NCBI GenBank assembly: GCA_036675505.1
Contig: JAKFEW010000105.1
Location: 1-64,000 of the forward strand
Source: JAKFEW01 sp036675505
GTDB lineage: Bacteria > Cyanobacteriota > Sericytochromatia > S15B-MN24 > JAQBPE01
Reading direction: 5' to 3'
DNA: 64,000 bases
Under the pieces are notes generated by a model. That model had not been told where the DNA came from, searched no databases, and saw nothing but the letters and a program-made list of their open reading frames with translations. The position numbers were made by a program, and so were the translations under genes. Below, in pieces: positions 56,764-64,000 of this stretch; position 1 is the stretch's first letter, and each line of letters begins with the position of its first letter.

Positions 56764-57124
56764 TGCGATACCAACTCCCACGTCGTTCGAGTAATCCGAA
56801 TCGATGACTTCGGATCCCGTTTTAGAGATACTCGACCATTCCCATTCGAACCGTTCCGTGTGAACTCCCATTCACTTTCTATTCGGTTGATTGTCTGCCG
56901 ATTCTTTCGGCTCGCAACCTTCGGCTCACACAATGCTTATGGCCCGGATCCCGCCCCAGCTTTCTTAATGGATCCATAAGTGTGAGGTAAATGCTAATAA
57001 CCATGGTCATAAACTAAGTAAAAATAGTGTCAAATGAAACTTGGTTATCCGTCACTTAACCATCATCAAATTGTTAAGATGCCAGCTTTGATACGATGGC
57101 GCGGGTTTCGCGCTGAGGGGTGAT
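56764..57124. other. AT-rich intergenic island
   Basis: About 360 bp with G+C well below the genome, lowest at about 56960-57090. It contains TGGTTA (57042-57047) and TAACCA (57057-57062) as an inverted repeat. No gene is seen. It probably holds promoters for the TPR gene (leftward) and for sequence to the right. Confidence 0.6.
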
Positions 57125-57262
57125 ATGAAAAAAGGCGTAGGTCATTCACCGCTTCCCGCGGCGCGCCGACGCGGGCGTCGCTCCGCCGGCCGCGGGCTTG
57201 AAATCCGCGCGTGGGAGCGGTTCTACCCCTGCGGGGTCACGTCGCCGCAAAACGCGGGTTAA
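57125..57262 (+). CDS. Possible small basic protein (45 aa)
   Basis: ATG 57125 preceded by GAGGGG at 57115-57120. Encodes 'MKKGVGHSPLPAARRRGRRS', then 'AGRGLEIRAWERFYPCG', 45 residues, very basic, one Cys, ending in TAA. The start is in the AT-rich island but most codons are GC-rich, as for the genome. No homology recognised; may be fortuitous. It and the next gene are separated by 167 bp. Confidence 0.3.
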   Translation: MKKGVGHSPLPAARRRGRRSAGRGLEIRAWERFYPCGVTSPQNAG

Positions 57263-57429
57263 GCGCTTGAACGCGCTCACCGTGTGGATCTGCGCGGAAT
57301 GGCAGGCAGGATGACTAAGAGCGGGTTATGCGCCGTCGAAGCCGTGTGGTAAATTGGTGCGGTCAACGAACGTTCGCTCGCTCAGTTGGCAAATCCACAA
57401 TCGCCAGGAAGTAAGGAGAGAGTCCCCCT

Positions 57430-58281
57430 ATGCACCCCAGCAAGCATCTCGCCACCGCCCTCATCGCCGCAGCGATCTTCGCCACCGGCTGCGCGGGCAA
57501 CGCCTCTTACAAGAACCGCTACGCGTCCCAGGACTTCGAGATGACCTACCTCGAGTCCGACGAAAAGACCGCGGAACACCTCGCCCAGCGCGTTGGCGGC
57601 GAGTTCAAGGCGTTCGACGCGCAGTTCGCGAAGCTGACCGACCTCACCAAGCCGCTGCCCGGCCCGGTGGCCGATCAGGTGAAGGCGCGCCTCGAAGGCA
57701 TCAAGGGCGACATCGAAGGCAGCATCAAGGGCAAGGTCATGGCCGCGGTCAAGAACGACACCCTCGAGCTCACGAAGTTCCTCTCGGCCCACAACGTCTT
57801 CGCCGCCAAGGACCACCCTTACGGCTACAACCTGGTCGACCGCCTGGCCGGCGACGACGAGGACACCAAGATGGCGAACGCGCTGATCGACGAGGCGAAC
57901 GCCGTGCTCAAGGACGCCTACAAGGTGCAGGCCACGATCGCCCTCGCGAAGAAGATGGTCGAGCTGACCAAGGCGGACGTGACAGCGGTCAAGGCCGCGC
58001 CGTCTGCCGGCAAGGTGGCCGGCATCGGCCTGATTTCGGTCTCGATCACCCGCAACACGGTGACCTCGCTCTCCTCGGCTTCCAGCCTGCTGCCGCGCGT
58101 CCAGGCCGTGCTGACGAAGACGACCGACATGCTCAAAGCCAAGCCGATGCTCGCCATGAAGGTCGGTGGCCTGCCCGGCCAGCTCGGCGGCGCGGCTGCG
58201 GGGCTCGCCGGCGTGGCGAAGGACGGTCCGGAGCTGCTCGGCGGCGTTGCCGAGCTCGCGAAGGAAGTCGCCAAGCTCTGA
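57430..58281 (+). CDS. Hypothetical lipoprotein
   Basis: 283 residues, lipoprotein signal with FATGC (Cys21). AAGGAGAGAG upstream of the ATG. The mature part is mostly alpha-helical and charged ('GGEFKAFDAQFAKLTDLTKP', 'VKARLEGIKGDIEGSIKGKV', 'TKMANALIDEANAVLKDAYK') and ends in a Gly/Ala/Leu-rich segment 'GQLGGAAAGLAGVAKDG'. No recognised domain. TAAATT at 57350-57355 may be its -10. Two overlapping hairpins follow. Confidence 0.75.
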   Translation: MHPSKHLATALIAAAIFATGCAGNASYKNRYASQDFEMTYLESDEKTAEHLAQRVGGEFKAFDAQFAKLTDLTKPLPGPVADQVKARLEGIKGDIEGSIKGKVMAAVKNDTLELTKFLSAHNVFAAKDHPYGYNLVDRLAGDDEDTKMANALIDEANAVLKDAYKVQATIALAKKMVELTKADVTAVKAAPSAGKVAGIGLISVSITRNTVTSLSSASSLLPRVQAVLTKTTDMLKAKPMLAMKVGGLPGQLGGAAAGLAGVAKDGPELLGGVAELAKEVAKL

Positions 58282-58293
58282 TCTCGGTTTGAC

Positions 58294-58338
58294 GGGGCCG
58301 GCACGTCGCACGACGAGCCGGCCCCGCAGGGCCGGCTC
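58294..58338. terminator. Two overlapping, mutually exclusive hairpins
   Basis: Hairpin A: 58294-58302 pairs with 58317-58325, with an inner stem 58304-58308 / 58311-58315. Hairpin B: GAGCCGGCCC (58315-58324) pairs with GGGCCGGCTC (58329-58338), loop CGCA. They share the middle arm. They lie between convergent stops (58281, 58351), so each may serve one strand. Confidence 0.7.
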
Positions 58339-58350
58339 GCAAGCCGCTCG

Positions 58351-59073
58351 CTAAAGCGGGCACACCCCCAACGCCTGGAGCTCGCCGTCCACCAGCGCCT
58401 CCCAGCCGCGGTTCGCGGCCGGACTCGCCGGGCTCGGGTGGCTGACGCGCCCGACGCGCACGTCCAGCCCCGCGAGCGCGAGCTTGGCCCGCCCCTCGGC
58501 GAAGTGGCCGATCCCGATCACCCATGCGGGCGCGAGCGTCGCGATCACCGTGCGCAGATGGGCGTCGCAGGCCGCGTACAGCGCCTGGCGCTCGGCGGCC
58601 GGGAGCTGATCGGGCGTGCGGTTGCGCCCGCCCGCCTCCATGAACACGAGCGGGCAGTAGTTCAGCACGAAGTTGTGCGCGAAGAAGGCATCGGCCGTGC
58701 CGAAGCGCCGCGCGATCGCCCCCCACAGGCGCGCCCCCGAGACTTCGCTGCGCTTGCAGCCGAAGCCTTCCACCGGCCGCTTCGGGTGGACCACGGCCGG
58801 CTGGCCGACCTCGCCCGTGAGGCCGAGGAAATCGCGCACGGCGGCCACCTCGCCGAACGGCACGCCGGTCTGGGCCATGCCGAAGGGGCCCGGGTTCATG
58901 CCCAGGAAGACCACCCGCTTCGGCCCATGCGCGTAGCGCGCCAGGTAGGCCGCGTAGACCGGCGCGGCGTAGCGCAGCGGGTTGTAGACATGCGTGACCG
59001 GCGCGGCGAAGACGAGCGGATCGAGGGCGGTGTTCAGCGTGCGGGCGGCTGTGAGCAACGATTCGGTCGGCAT
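58351..59073 (-). CDS. SMUG1-like single-strand-selective uracil-DNA glycosylase
   Basis: 240 residues. Family marks are 'VFLGMNPGPFGMAQTGVPFG' (active-site GMNPGP loop, about 54-73), 'EVAAVRDFLGL', 'FGCKRSEVSGARLWGAIARR', 'FFAHNFVLNYCPLVFMEAGG' and 'HPSPASPAANRGWE' (the DNA-intercalating/catalytic His segment, near residue 210). Removes uracil and oxidised pyrimidines such as 5-hydroxymethyluracil in base-excision repair. SMUG1 is patchy in bacteria and mainly known from animals, so likely acquired horizontally long ago. Starts without a Shine-Dalgarno, 6 nt after TACGCT. Confidence 0.92.
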   Translation of the reverse strand: MPTESLLTAARTLNTALDPLVFAAPVTHVYNPLRYAAPVYAAYLARYAHGPKRVVFLGMNPGPFGMAQTGVPFGEVAAVRDFLGLTGEVGQPAVVHPKRPVEGFGCKRSEVSGARLWGAIARRFGTADAFFAHNFVLNYCPLVFMEAGGRNRTPDQLPAAERQALYAACDAHLRTVIATLAPAWVIGIGHFAEGRAKLALAGLDVRVGRVSHPSPASPAANRGWEALVDGELQALGVCPL

Positions 59074-59085
59074 GGGAGGAGCGTA
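59074..59085 (-). promoter_or_regulatory. Leaderless-type -10 element of the SMUG1-like gene
   Basis: On the minus strand TACGCT (59080-59085), 6 nt, ATG (59073-59071). No ribosome binding site. Confidence 0.5.
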
Positions 59086-59172
59086 TCACGCGGCCGCCTG
59101 GCGCGTGAATCCGCGCCAGGCGAGCATTCGACCGTTCACATTAGTTTAATGCGAAACATTAAGCCGGCAGGG

Positions 59173-59178
59173 TATGAT
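59173..59178 (+). promoter_or_regulatory. -10 element of the MHYT kinase gene
   Basis: GGG then TATGAT at 59173-59178. The leader (from about 59185) contains GGGGAGGG before the ATG at 59204, which supports that start. Confidence 0.45.
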
Positions 59179-59203
59179 CCTTGCTGGGGAGGGAAGCGCG
59201 CGC

Positions 59204-61072
59204 ATGGGCATCGCGACGATGTACGACCTGCCGACGGTCGTCCTGTCCTACCTGATCGCGGCGCTGGCCTCCTACGCGGCGCTCGACCTGGCCGGCCACG
59301 TGACCGAGGAGAAGGGTCGCTCGCAGCGGCTCTGGCTCGCAGGCGGCGCCTTCGCGATGGGCATCGGCATCTGGTCGATGCACTTCACGGGCATGCAGGC
59401 GTTCCACCTCGCGGGCGTGCCGGTCGTCTACCAGGTCCCGCTGACGCTCGCCTCGATGCTGCCCGCGATCGCGGCGAGCGCGCTCGCGCTGCACCTGGCG
59501 AGTCGCCCGGCGCTGCGGGCGACGCACCTGCTGGCCGGCGGCCTGGTGATGGGCACGGGCATCGTCGCGATGCACTACACCGGCATGGCCGCCATGCGCA
59601 TGCAGGCGCTGGTGGTCTACGACCCGTTGCTCGTGGCCGCGTCGTTCGCGATCGCCTTCGTCACCTCGATGGTGGCGATGGCGCTGGCCTTCAAGCTGCG
59701 CGGCGAGAGCTTCGCGATCTGGAGCTGGCGCAAGATCGGCAGCGCGCTGGTGATGGGCGCCGCGATCTGCGGCATGCACTACACCGGCATGGCCGCGGCG
59801 CGCTTCGTGCCCGCCGTCTGCCCGGCGCCCCGGCTGGCGGTCGACGTCACGAACCTGGGCGCTGGCGCGATCGGCATGACGACGCTCTTCGTCCTCTTCA
59901 TCGCCCTGATGGCCGCCTACAAGGAACATCTGCAGCAGCAACAGCGCACGCTGACGCGCGAGCGGCACTTCACCGAGCGCCTGATCGCGCACGTGCCGGC
60001 GGCGATCGCCTTCATCGACCGCGGCCTGGTGTTTCGCTGGGCCAACCCGGCCTATAGCCGGCTGACCGGCATCCCGCCCGAGCGCCTGCTCAACCGCTCG
60101 GTGCGCGAGGTCTTCGGCCCCGCGGGCGAGACCCAGGTGGGTCCGCAGCTTTGCGACGTGATCGCGACCGGCGAGCCTCACCGCGCCGACGCCTTCCCCT
60201 TCCATTACGCCGTAGATGGCCATGAGCGCACCACCTACTGGGATCTCCTGTATTACCCGCTCGGCGACGACGACGCCGGGCCCGGCGCGATCGAAGGCGT
60301 GCTCGTGCTGGCGACCGAGGTCTCCGAGCGGGTCGAGCGGGAACGCATGAAAGACCAGTTCCTCTCCGTGCTCAGCCACGAGCTGCGCACGCCGATCAAC
60401 GCGATCACGGGCTTCGGCAGCATCCTCGTGGACGGCCTCGCGGGCGAGATGCCGGCCCGGCAGGTCGCTTACGTCCAGAAGATGCTCGCGGGCGCGGAGA
60501 CGCTGCTGACGCTCGTGGACGACCTGCTCGACATGAGCCGGATCCGGGCCGGCAAGTTCTCGATCGCGCCGCACCCGATGGCCTTCCAACACACTGTGGC
60601 CGAGGTCGCCGAGACCCTCGCGCCGATCGCCGCGCGCAAGGATCAGCGGATCGTCCTGGACGTGCCTGCGGACCTGCCGCCGATCGTGGCCGACGAGATG
60701 CGCGTGCGCCAGGTGGTGCTGAACCTGGTCGGCAACGCGCTCAAGTTCAGCCCAGCCGGCCAGGCGGTGGTCGTGCGCGCCCGCAGCATGGGCGGGCGCC
60801 TGCGCTGCGAGGTCGTGGACCACGGCGAGGGCATCCGGCCCGATCTGCTGGCGCGCCTGTTCCAACCCTTCTCGCAAGGCGACATCAGCGCGACCCGGCG
60901 CACCGGCGGCACCGGCCTCGGCCTCTCGATCGCGCGCGCGCTGGTCGAGGCCCATGGCGGCCAGATCGGCGTGCAGAGCGAGCCCGGCCAGGGCAGCACC
61001 TTCTGGTTCGAGCTGCCGCCCAAGCCAGTGGCCGAGCCGACCACACCGCTCGCGGCGTCGCGCGAGGCCTGA
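59204..61072 (+). CDS. MHYT-PAS sensor histidine kinase
   Basis: 622 residues. N-terminal MHYT sensor of seven membrane helices with three copies of the signature 'SMHFTGM' / 'AMHYTGM' / 'GMHYTGM' (about 58, 125 and 188), proposed in known members to bind metal (copper) and sense gas such as O2, CO or NO. Then a PAS domain at about 260-380 ('AAIAFIDRGLVFRWANPAYS'), HisKA H-box 'FLSVLSHELRTPINAITGFG' (about 385) and HATPase_c with 'LNLVGNALKFSPAG', 'DHGEGIRPDLL', 'GGTGLGLSIARALV'. The kinase domain is very similar to that of the gene at 61167, indicating duplication. Confidence 0.93.
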   Translation: MGIATMYDLPTVVLSYLIAALASYAALDLAGHVTEEKGRSQRLWLAGGAFAMGIGIWSMHFTGMQAFHLAGVPVVYQVPLTLASMLPAIAASALALHLASRPALRATHLLAGGLVMGTGIVAMHYTGMAAMRMQALVVYDPLLVAASFAIAFVTSMVAMALAFKLRGESFAIWSWRKIGSALVMGAAICGMHYTGMAAARFVPAVCPAPRLAVDVTNLGAGAIGMTTLFVLFIALMAAYKEHLQQQQRTLTRERHFTERLIAHVPAAIAFIDRGLVFRWANPAYSRLTGIPPERLLNRSVREVFGPAGETQVGPQLCDVIATGEPHRADAFPFHYAVDGHERTTYWDLLYYPLGDDDAGPGAIEGVLVLATEVSERVERERMKDQFLSVLSHELRTPINAITGFGSILVDGLAGEMPARQVAYVQKMLAGAETLLTLVDDLLDMSRIRAGKFSIAPHPMAFQHTVAEVAETLAPIAARKDQRIVLDVPADLPPIVADEMRVRQVVLNLVGNALKFSPAGQAVVVRARSMGGRLRCEVVDHGEGIRPDLLARLFQPFSQGDISATRRTGGTGLGLSIARALVEAHGGQIGVQSEPGQGSTFWFELPPKPVAEPTTPLAASREA

Positions 61073-61166
61073 TCGCCTGTCATCGCGATTCGATGATATG
61101 ATAACGTCCACTAGTCCGTGATCGCGTTGCGTGTCCGACACGCGCGCAGGAAGGCTGTGGGGGGGG

Positions 61167-62000
61167 ATGATCATCGCCGTGGGCGCCGTCGGCGTCGCGA
61201 CGCTCTTCGGGTTGACGATCGTGGCAGGCGGGGCGAAGCTGCGGCGGCAGGCGCGCGAGCTCGAGCAGATGCGCCGCTGCACGGAGCGAATGAAAACCGA
61301 GTTCCTCGGCGTGCTCAGCCACGAGCTGCGCACGCCGATCAACGCGCTGGCGGGCTACGCGTGCATCCTCGAAGACGAGCTCGCCGGGCCGCTCAACCAG
61401 CAACAACGCGCCTATGTCGGCAAGATGATCGATTGCGCGGACACGCTGCTGGTGCTGGTCAACGACATGCTCGACATGGGCTTCATCCAGGCCGGGAAGA
61501 TCGCGCTCGCCCCGCGCGCGATGGAGTTCCCGGCGGTCGCGAGCGACGTCGCGACCTCGCTCGCGCCGCTCGCCGCCCGCAAGGGCCAGCGCATCACCTG
61601 TGACGTGCCGCCCGACCTGCCGCTGCTGGTCGCGGACGACACGCGCGTGCGGCAGGTGCTCGCGAACCTGGTCGGCAACGCGATCAAGTTCGGCGCGGCC
61701 GATCACGAGGTGCGCGTGCGCGCGCGGGTGGCCGACGGCTGGCTGCGCTGCGAGGTCGAAGACGAAGGCGCGGGCATCGCGCCGGAGGTGTTGCCGCTCC
61801 TCTTCCAGCCCCTGACCCAGGGCGACATGAGCTCGACGCGCCGCGTCGGCGGCGCCGGGCTCGGCCTCTCGATCGCCAAGGCGCTGGTCGAGGCGCACGG
61901 CGGCCGCATCGGCGCTGAAAACGTGCCTGGGCACGGCAGCCGGTTCTGGTTCACCTTGCCTGTGGAAGAGGGGCCAACAAGCGGTATAAGGCCCGCATGA
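61167..62000 (+). CDS. Sensor histidine kinase with single membrane anchor
   Basis: 277 residues from ATG 61167. AGGAAGG lies upstream and a run of G abuts the start; a GTG at 61131 is an alternative. One N-terminal membrane helix 'MIIAVGAVGVATLFGLTIVA', a short coiled segment, HisKA 'FLGVLSHELRTPINALAGYA', HATPase_c 'LANLVGNAIKFGAAD', 'DEGAGIAPEVL', 'GGAGLGLSIAKALVEAHGG'. No sensory domain. Its ends are very close to the upstream MHYT kinase, so it looks like a duplicated, stripped-down copy. It shares an ATGA overlap with the next gene. Confidence 0.9.
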   Translation: MIIAVGAVGVATLFGLTIVAGGAKLRRQARELEQMRRCTERMKTEFLGVLSHELRTPINALAGYACILEDELAGPLNQQQRAYVGKMIDCADTLLVLVNDMLDMGFIQAGKIALAPRAMEFPAVASDVATSLAPLAARKGQRITCDVPPDLPLLVADDTRVRQVLANLVGNAIKFGAADHEVRVRARVADGWLRCEVEDEGAGIAPEVLPLLFQPLTQGDMSSTRRVGGAGLGLSIAKALVEAHGGRIGAENVPGHGSRFWFTLPVEEGPTSGIRPA

Positions 62001-62896
62001 CGACGCCCACCATCACCGCCCTCGAGCACCTGCTCGGCCTCTCGCCGCTCCCCTTCTACGGCGCCGGCGCCTCGCGCCGCTCGCGCGGGCGGCTGCTCGC
62101 GATCGTGGGCAGCCGCGGCCGCCCCGGCGGCGCCTTGCTCGCAGCGCTGGGCGCGTTGCGCGTGGGCTGCGGCTCGGTGCGCGTCGCGGCCCCCGCCTCG
62201 GTGGCGCTCGCGGTGGGCATCGCCGCACCCGAGCTCACGATCCTGCCGCTGCCTGAGGCCGCGGACGGCGCGCTCGCGCACAACGCCACGGCGATCATCG
62301 AGGCCCAGTTCGCGAGCTGCGACGCCATCGTGATCGGCCCCGGGCTCGGCTCCGACGAGGCGACGGCGGCCTTCGCCCGCCGGGTCGTGGCGACCGCCCC
62401 GCGGCCGCTGATCGCCGACGCCCGCGCGCTGCGGGCGCTGACACCGAACCGCACAGGCGGCACCGGCCCGCTCCCCGGCCCGCGCATCTACACGCCGCGC
62501 GAGCGCGAAATGGCCGTGATGACCGGCCAGGACCCGCGCGCGATCGAGCTCGATCGCGCGGCAGCGGCCGTGGAGGCGGCGCGCACGCGCAACGGCATCG
62601 TGTTGCTGCAAGGCCCCGAGATGCTGCTCGCGTTGCCGGGCGGCCTCCTGTACGGCGAGCCCGCGGGCTGCCGGGCGCTCGGCACCGCCGGCGCCGGCGA
62701 CGTGCTCGCTGGCGCGATCGGCGGCCTGCTCGCGCAGGGCCTGACGCCCGAGGCCGCTGCCGCCTGGGGCGTGCGCCTGCACGCCCGCGCCGGCCGGCTC
62801 GCCGCCGACGCCGTCGGCGAGGACGGCGTGCTCGCCCGCGACCTGCTCGAGCGGCTGCCCGCCGCCCAGCGTGAGGCGCGGGGGAACGAGGCATGA
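61997..62896 (+). CDS. ADP/ATP-dependent NAD(P)H-hydrate dehydratase (ribokinase-like domain)
   Basis: 299 residues. YjeF C-terminal-type domain: 'GRLLAIVGSRGRPGGALLAA' (about 31), 'GCGSVRVAAPASVAL', 'DAIVIGPGLGSDEATAAF' (about 110), 'IYTPREREMAVMTG' (about 166) and 'GTAGAGDVLAGAIGGLLAQG' (about 230; the catalytic Asp lies in GAGD). Repairs hydrated NAD(P)H. The N-terminal epimerase (YjeF_N) domain that often accompanies it is absent, so epimerisation must be encoded elsewhere. The typical 'HPGE' is changed to 'REREM'. ATG overlaps the kinase stop (ATGA). Confidence 0.85.
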   Translation: MTTPTITALEHLLGLSPLPFYGAGASRRSRGRLLAIVGSRGRPGGALLAALGALRVGCGSVRVAAPASVALAVGIAAPELTILPLPEAADGALAHNATAIIEAQFASCDAIVIGPGLGSDEATAAFARRVVATAPRPLIADARALRALTPNRTGGTGPLPGPRIYTPREREMAVMTGQDPRAIELDRAAAAVEAARTRNGIVLLQGPEMLLALPGGLLYGEPAGCRALGTAGAGDVLAGAIGGLLAQGLTPEAAAAWGVRLHARAGRLAADAVGEDGVLARDLLERLPAAQREARGNEA

Positions 62897-63381
62897 CGCG
62901 CCGGGTCGGGCTCCCGCTGGCCGTCCTCGGCGCGTGGCTCGCGCTCGCCGCGCCCGCGCTCGCGGCGCAAGCCCTCGCGAAGCCCGCGCAGGCGGCCCAG
63001 CCGTCGCCGTCGCCCGCCGCGGCCGGGCCGTTCACGGGCAAGTACGAGTCGGGCTGGCACAAGGTGCCCACCCTGGAGCTCGTGGTCGCCCAGAAGGGCA
63101 CCGCGCTGCGCGCCGGGCTCACGCTGGTCGCCGACCACCGCGGCGTGCGCGTGCTGACCGCCGAGCTCAGGGGCAAGGCCGTCGGGCGCGCCGGCCAGTT
63201 CCGCTGGATCGACGCCTACGGCAACGAAGGCACCGCGACGCTCTGGCCCAACAGCCCCACCACCTGGCGGCTCGACGCGATCATCCGCAAGCCCACCGAC
63301 CAGGGCCGCTGGTTCGAGGGGCACTACGACCTCACCAAGACCGCCGCCAAGCTCGAGCCCGGCCAGGAGCCGGTCGACTGA
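62893..63381 (+). CDS. Secreted hypothetical protein
   Basis: 162 residues; signal peptide to 'APALAA' followed by Ala/Pro-rich spacer, then a beta-rich domain 'GPFTGKYESGWHKVPTLELV', 'GLTLVADHRGVRVLTAEL', 'AGQFRWIDAYGNEGTATLWP', 'RWFEGHYDLTKTAAKLEPG'. No known family; perhaps a lipocalin-like fold. Overlaps the dehydratase by 4 bp (ATGA), so it belongs to the same transcript. Confidence 0.72.
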   Translation: MTRRVGLPLAVLGAWLALAAPALAAQALAKPAQAAQPSPSPAAAGPFTGKYESGWHKVPTLELVVAQKGTALRAGLTLVADHRGVRVLTAELRGKAVGRAGQFRWIDAYGNEGTATLWPNSPTTWRLDAIIRKPTDQGRWFEGHYDLTKTAAKLEPGQEPVD

Positions 63382-63426
63382 CGCCCTGAAGTAGATCGCA
63401 TTGAACGCTGCGCTACGCGACGCTGT

Positions 63427-63912
63427 TCAAACCGCTTCGCCGAACGTGTGCAGCTCGGCGCTCATGGTCTCGATCTGGGACGAGATCACGCCGATCTGCG
63501 TGGTCACGTCCTTCATCTCGCGTTCCATGAAGCTGACCCGACCCTCGAGCTGCCTCACGCTTTCGGTGAGGACCCGGATGCGGCCCGGGTCCGCGCGGCC
63601 CAGGATCGCGACGCGCAGGCTGTCCCGCGCGACGCCCAGCTGCCGGTACAGGCCGGTCAGCCAGCGCCCCAGATTGCCCTTCCGGACCATCAGCGTCTTG
63701 CGGGTGGCATGGGCGCGCAGGATGTTGCGCCGGAGGATCCGGACCCGCACCGCGCGGGTGCCGAGGGTCATGCCTTTGGGCAGGATGCCGCCGTCGTCCA
63801 ACATGACCGCACCGTAGCGCGCCAGCTCCTCGAGCGTCGGCGGCTCCGGGCCGTCCACCGCCGAGTCGCCTTCGGCCTCGAACGTCACGATCGCGCTGTT
63901 CAACGCCGCCAT
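63427..63912 (-). CDS. Hypothetical protein with C-terminal coiled coil, start uncertain
   Basis: 161 residues from ATG 63912, which has GGGGGGCGAGAGC just upstream, but the frame stays open to the window edge, so the gene may be longer. The sequence 'DGPEPPTLEELARYG' and a basic stretch 'RAVRVRILRRNILRAHATRK' lead to a helical C-terminus 'LTESVRQLEGRVSFMERE', 'KDVTTQIGVISSQIETMSAE', likely a coiled coil. No recognised family. It might be a phasin-like or cytoskeletal protein, unproven. Confidence 0.6.
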   Translation of the reverse strand: MAALNSAIVTFEAEGDSAVDGPEPPTLEELARYGAVMLDDGGILPKGMTLGTRAVRVRILRRNILRAHATRKTLMVRKGNLGRWLTGLYRQLGVARDSLRVAILGRADPGRIRVLTESVRQLEGRVSFMEREMKDVTTQIGVISSQIETMSAELHTFGEAV

Positions 63913-64000
63913 GCTCTCGCCCCCCACGACCACGACCGACGTGCGGACGCCGCGGCGAGACGTCACGAGCACGCGCGTCGCGGGCGCACGGCTGGGCTGC

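Noticed and set aside
56764..56871. Upstream 36-codon extension of the TPR gene
   Set aside because: AT-rich codons unlike the genome and no TPR sequence; the ATG at 56763 is preferred, though its ribosome binding site is only moderate.

Overview
The window is about 70% G+C and comes from a diderm (Gram-negative-type) bacterium. The evidence is many lipoprotein signal peptides with lipobox cysteines, a Flp pilus (Tad) secretin, and three predicted outer-membrane beta-barrel proteins, two of them ending in phenylalanine. I cannot place the organism to phylum from sequence alone. A notable trait is that at least eight genes have no ribosome binding site and instead carry a TAnnnn hexamer 6-7 nt before the ATG, which is the layout of leaderless mRNAs. 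Other genes have ordinary Shine-Dalgarno sites, and three have TTGCCn-N17-TAnnnT promoters. Most transcription units end in strong GC-rich hairpins.

Layout. 1-7.3 kb: a conserved but uncharacterised DUF5691 - MoxR AAA+ - DUF5682 - VWA operon, into whose first gene a solitary tnpB (IS605-type) element has inserted. 7.3-17.7 kb: a hypothetical protein, a strictosidine synthase/SMP-30-like lipoprotein, a striking structured intergenic element, a GH1 beta-glucosidase lipoprotein, two paralogous proteins with a peptidoglycan-binding domain, a Pro/Thr linker and an outer-membrane barrel, and several lipoproteins. 17.7-36.2 kb: single genes for small regulators (XRE, receivers), a DUF885 hydrolase, a secreted dual-specificity phosphatase, a DoxX protein, TPR proteins, an outer-membrane protein split by an in-frame TGA, a GNAT enzyme, a CDF metal transporter, an ankyrin protein, a methyltransferase and a histidine kinase.

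36.5-46.2 kb: an OmpR-type regulator with a degenerate receiver domain, then a complete leftward Tad pilus operon (flp, tadE, cpaB, secretin, tadG-like, tadZ, tadA ATPase, tadB, tadC) with overlapping start and stop codons. No prepilin peptidase gene lies in the window. A 58-residue zinc-ribbon gene precedes it. 46.2-56.8 kb: mostly exported proteins: a phospholipase-C-like helical protein, a SnoaL-like protein, two tandem subtilisin-like proteases, an S9 prolyl oligopeptidase, an EF-hand lipoprotein, a VWD-domain protein and a TPR protein.

56.8-64 kb: an AT-rich intergenic island, a lipoprotein, a SMUG1-like uracil-DNA glycosylase, an MHYT-PAS histidine kinase, and a four-cistron run of histidine kinase, NAD(P)H-hydrate dehydratase and secreted protein followed by a gene cut by the window edge.

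The coherent functional modules are the MoxR/VWA operon, the Tad pilus and the cell-envelope/secreted-enzyme repertoire. Most remaining genes are single transcription units, many convergent with touching or overlapping ends.
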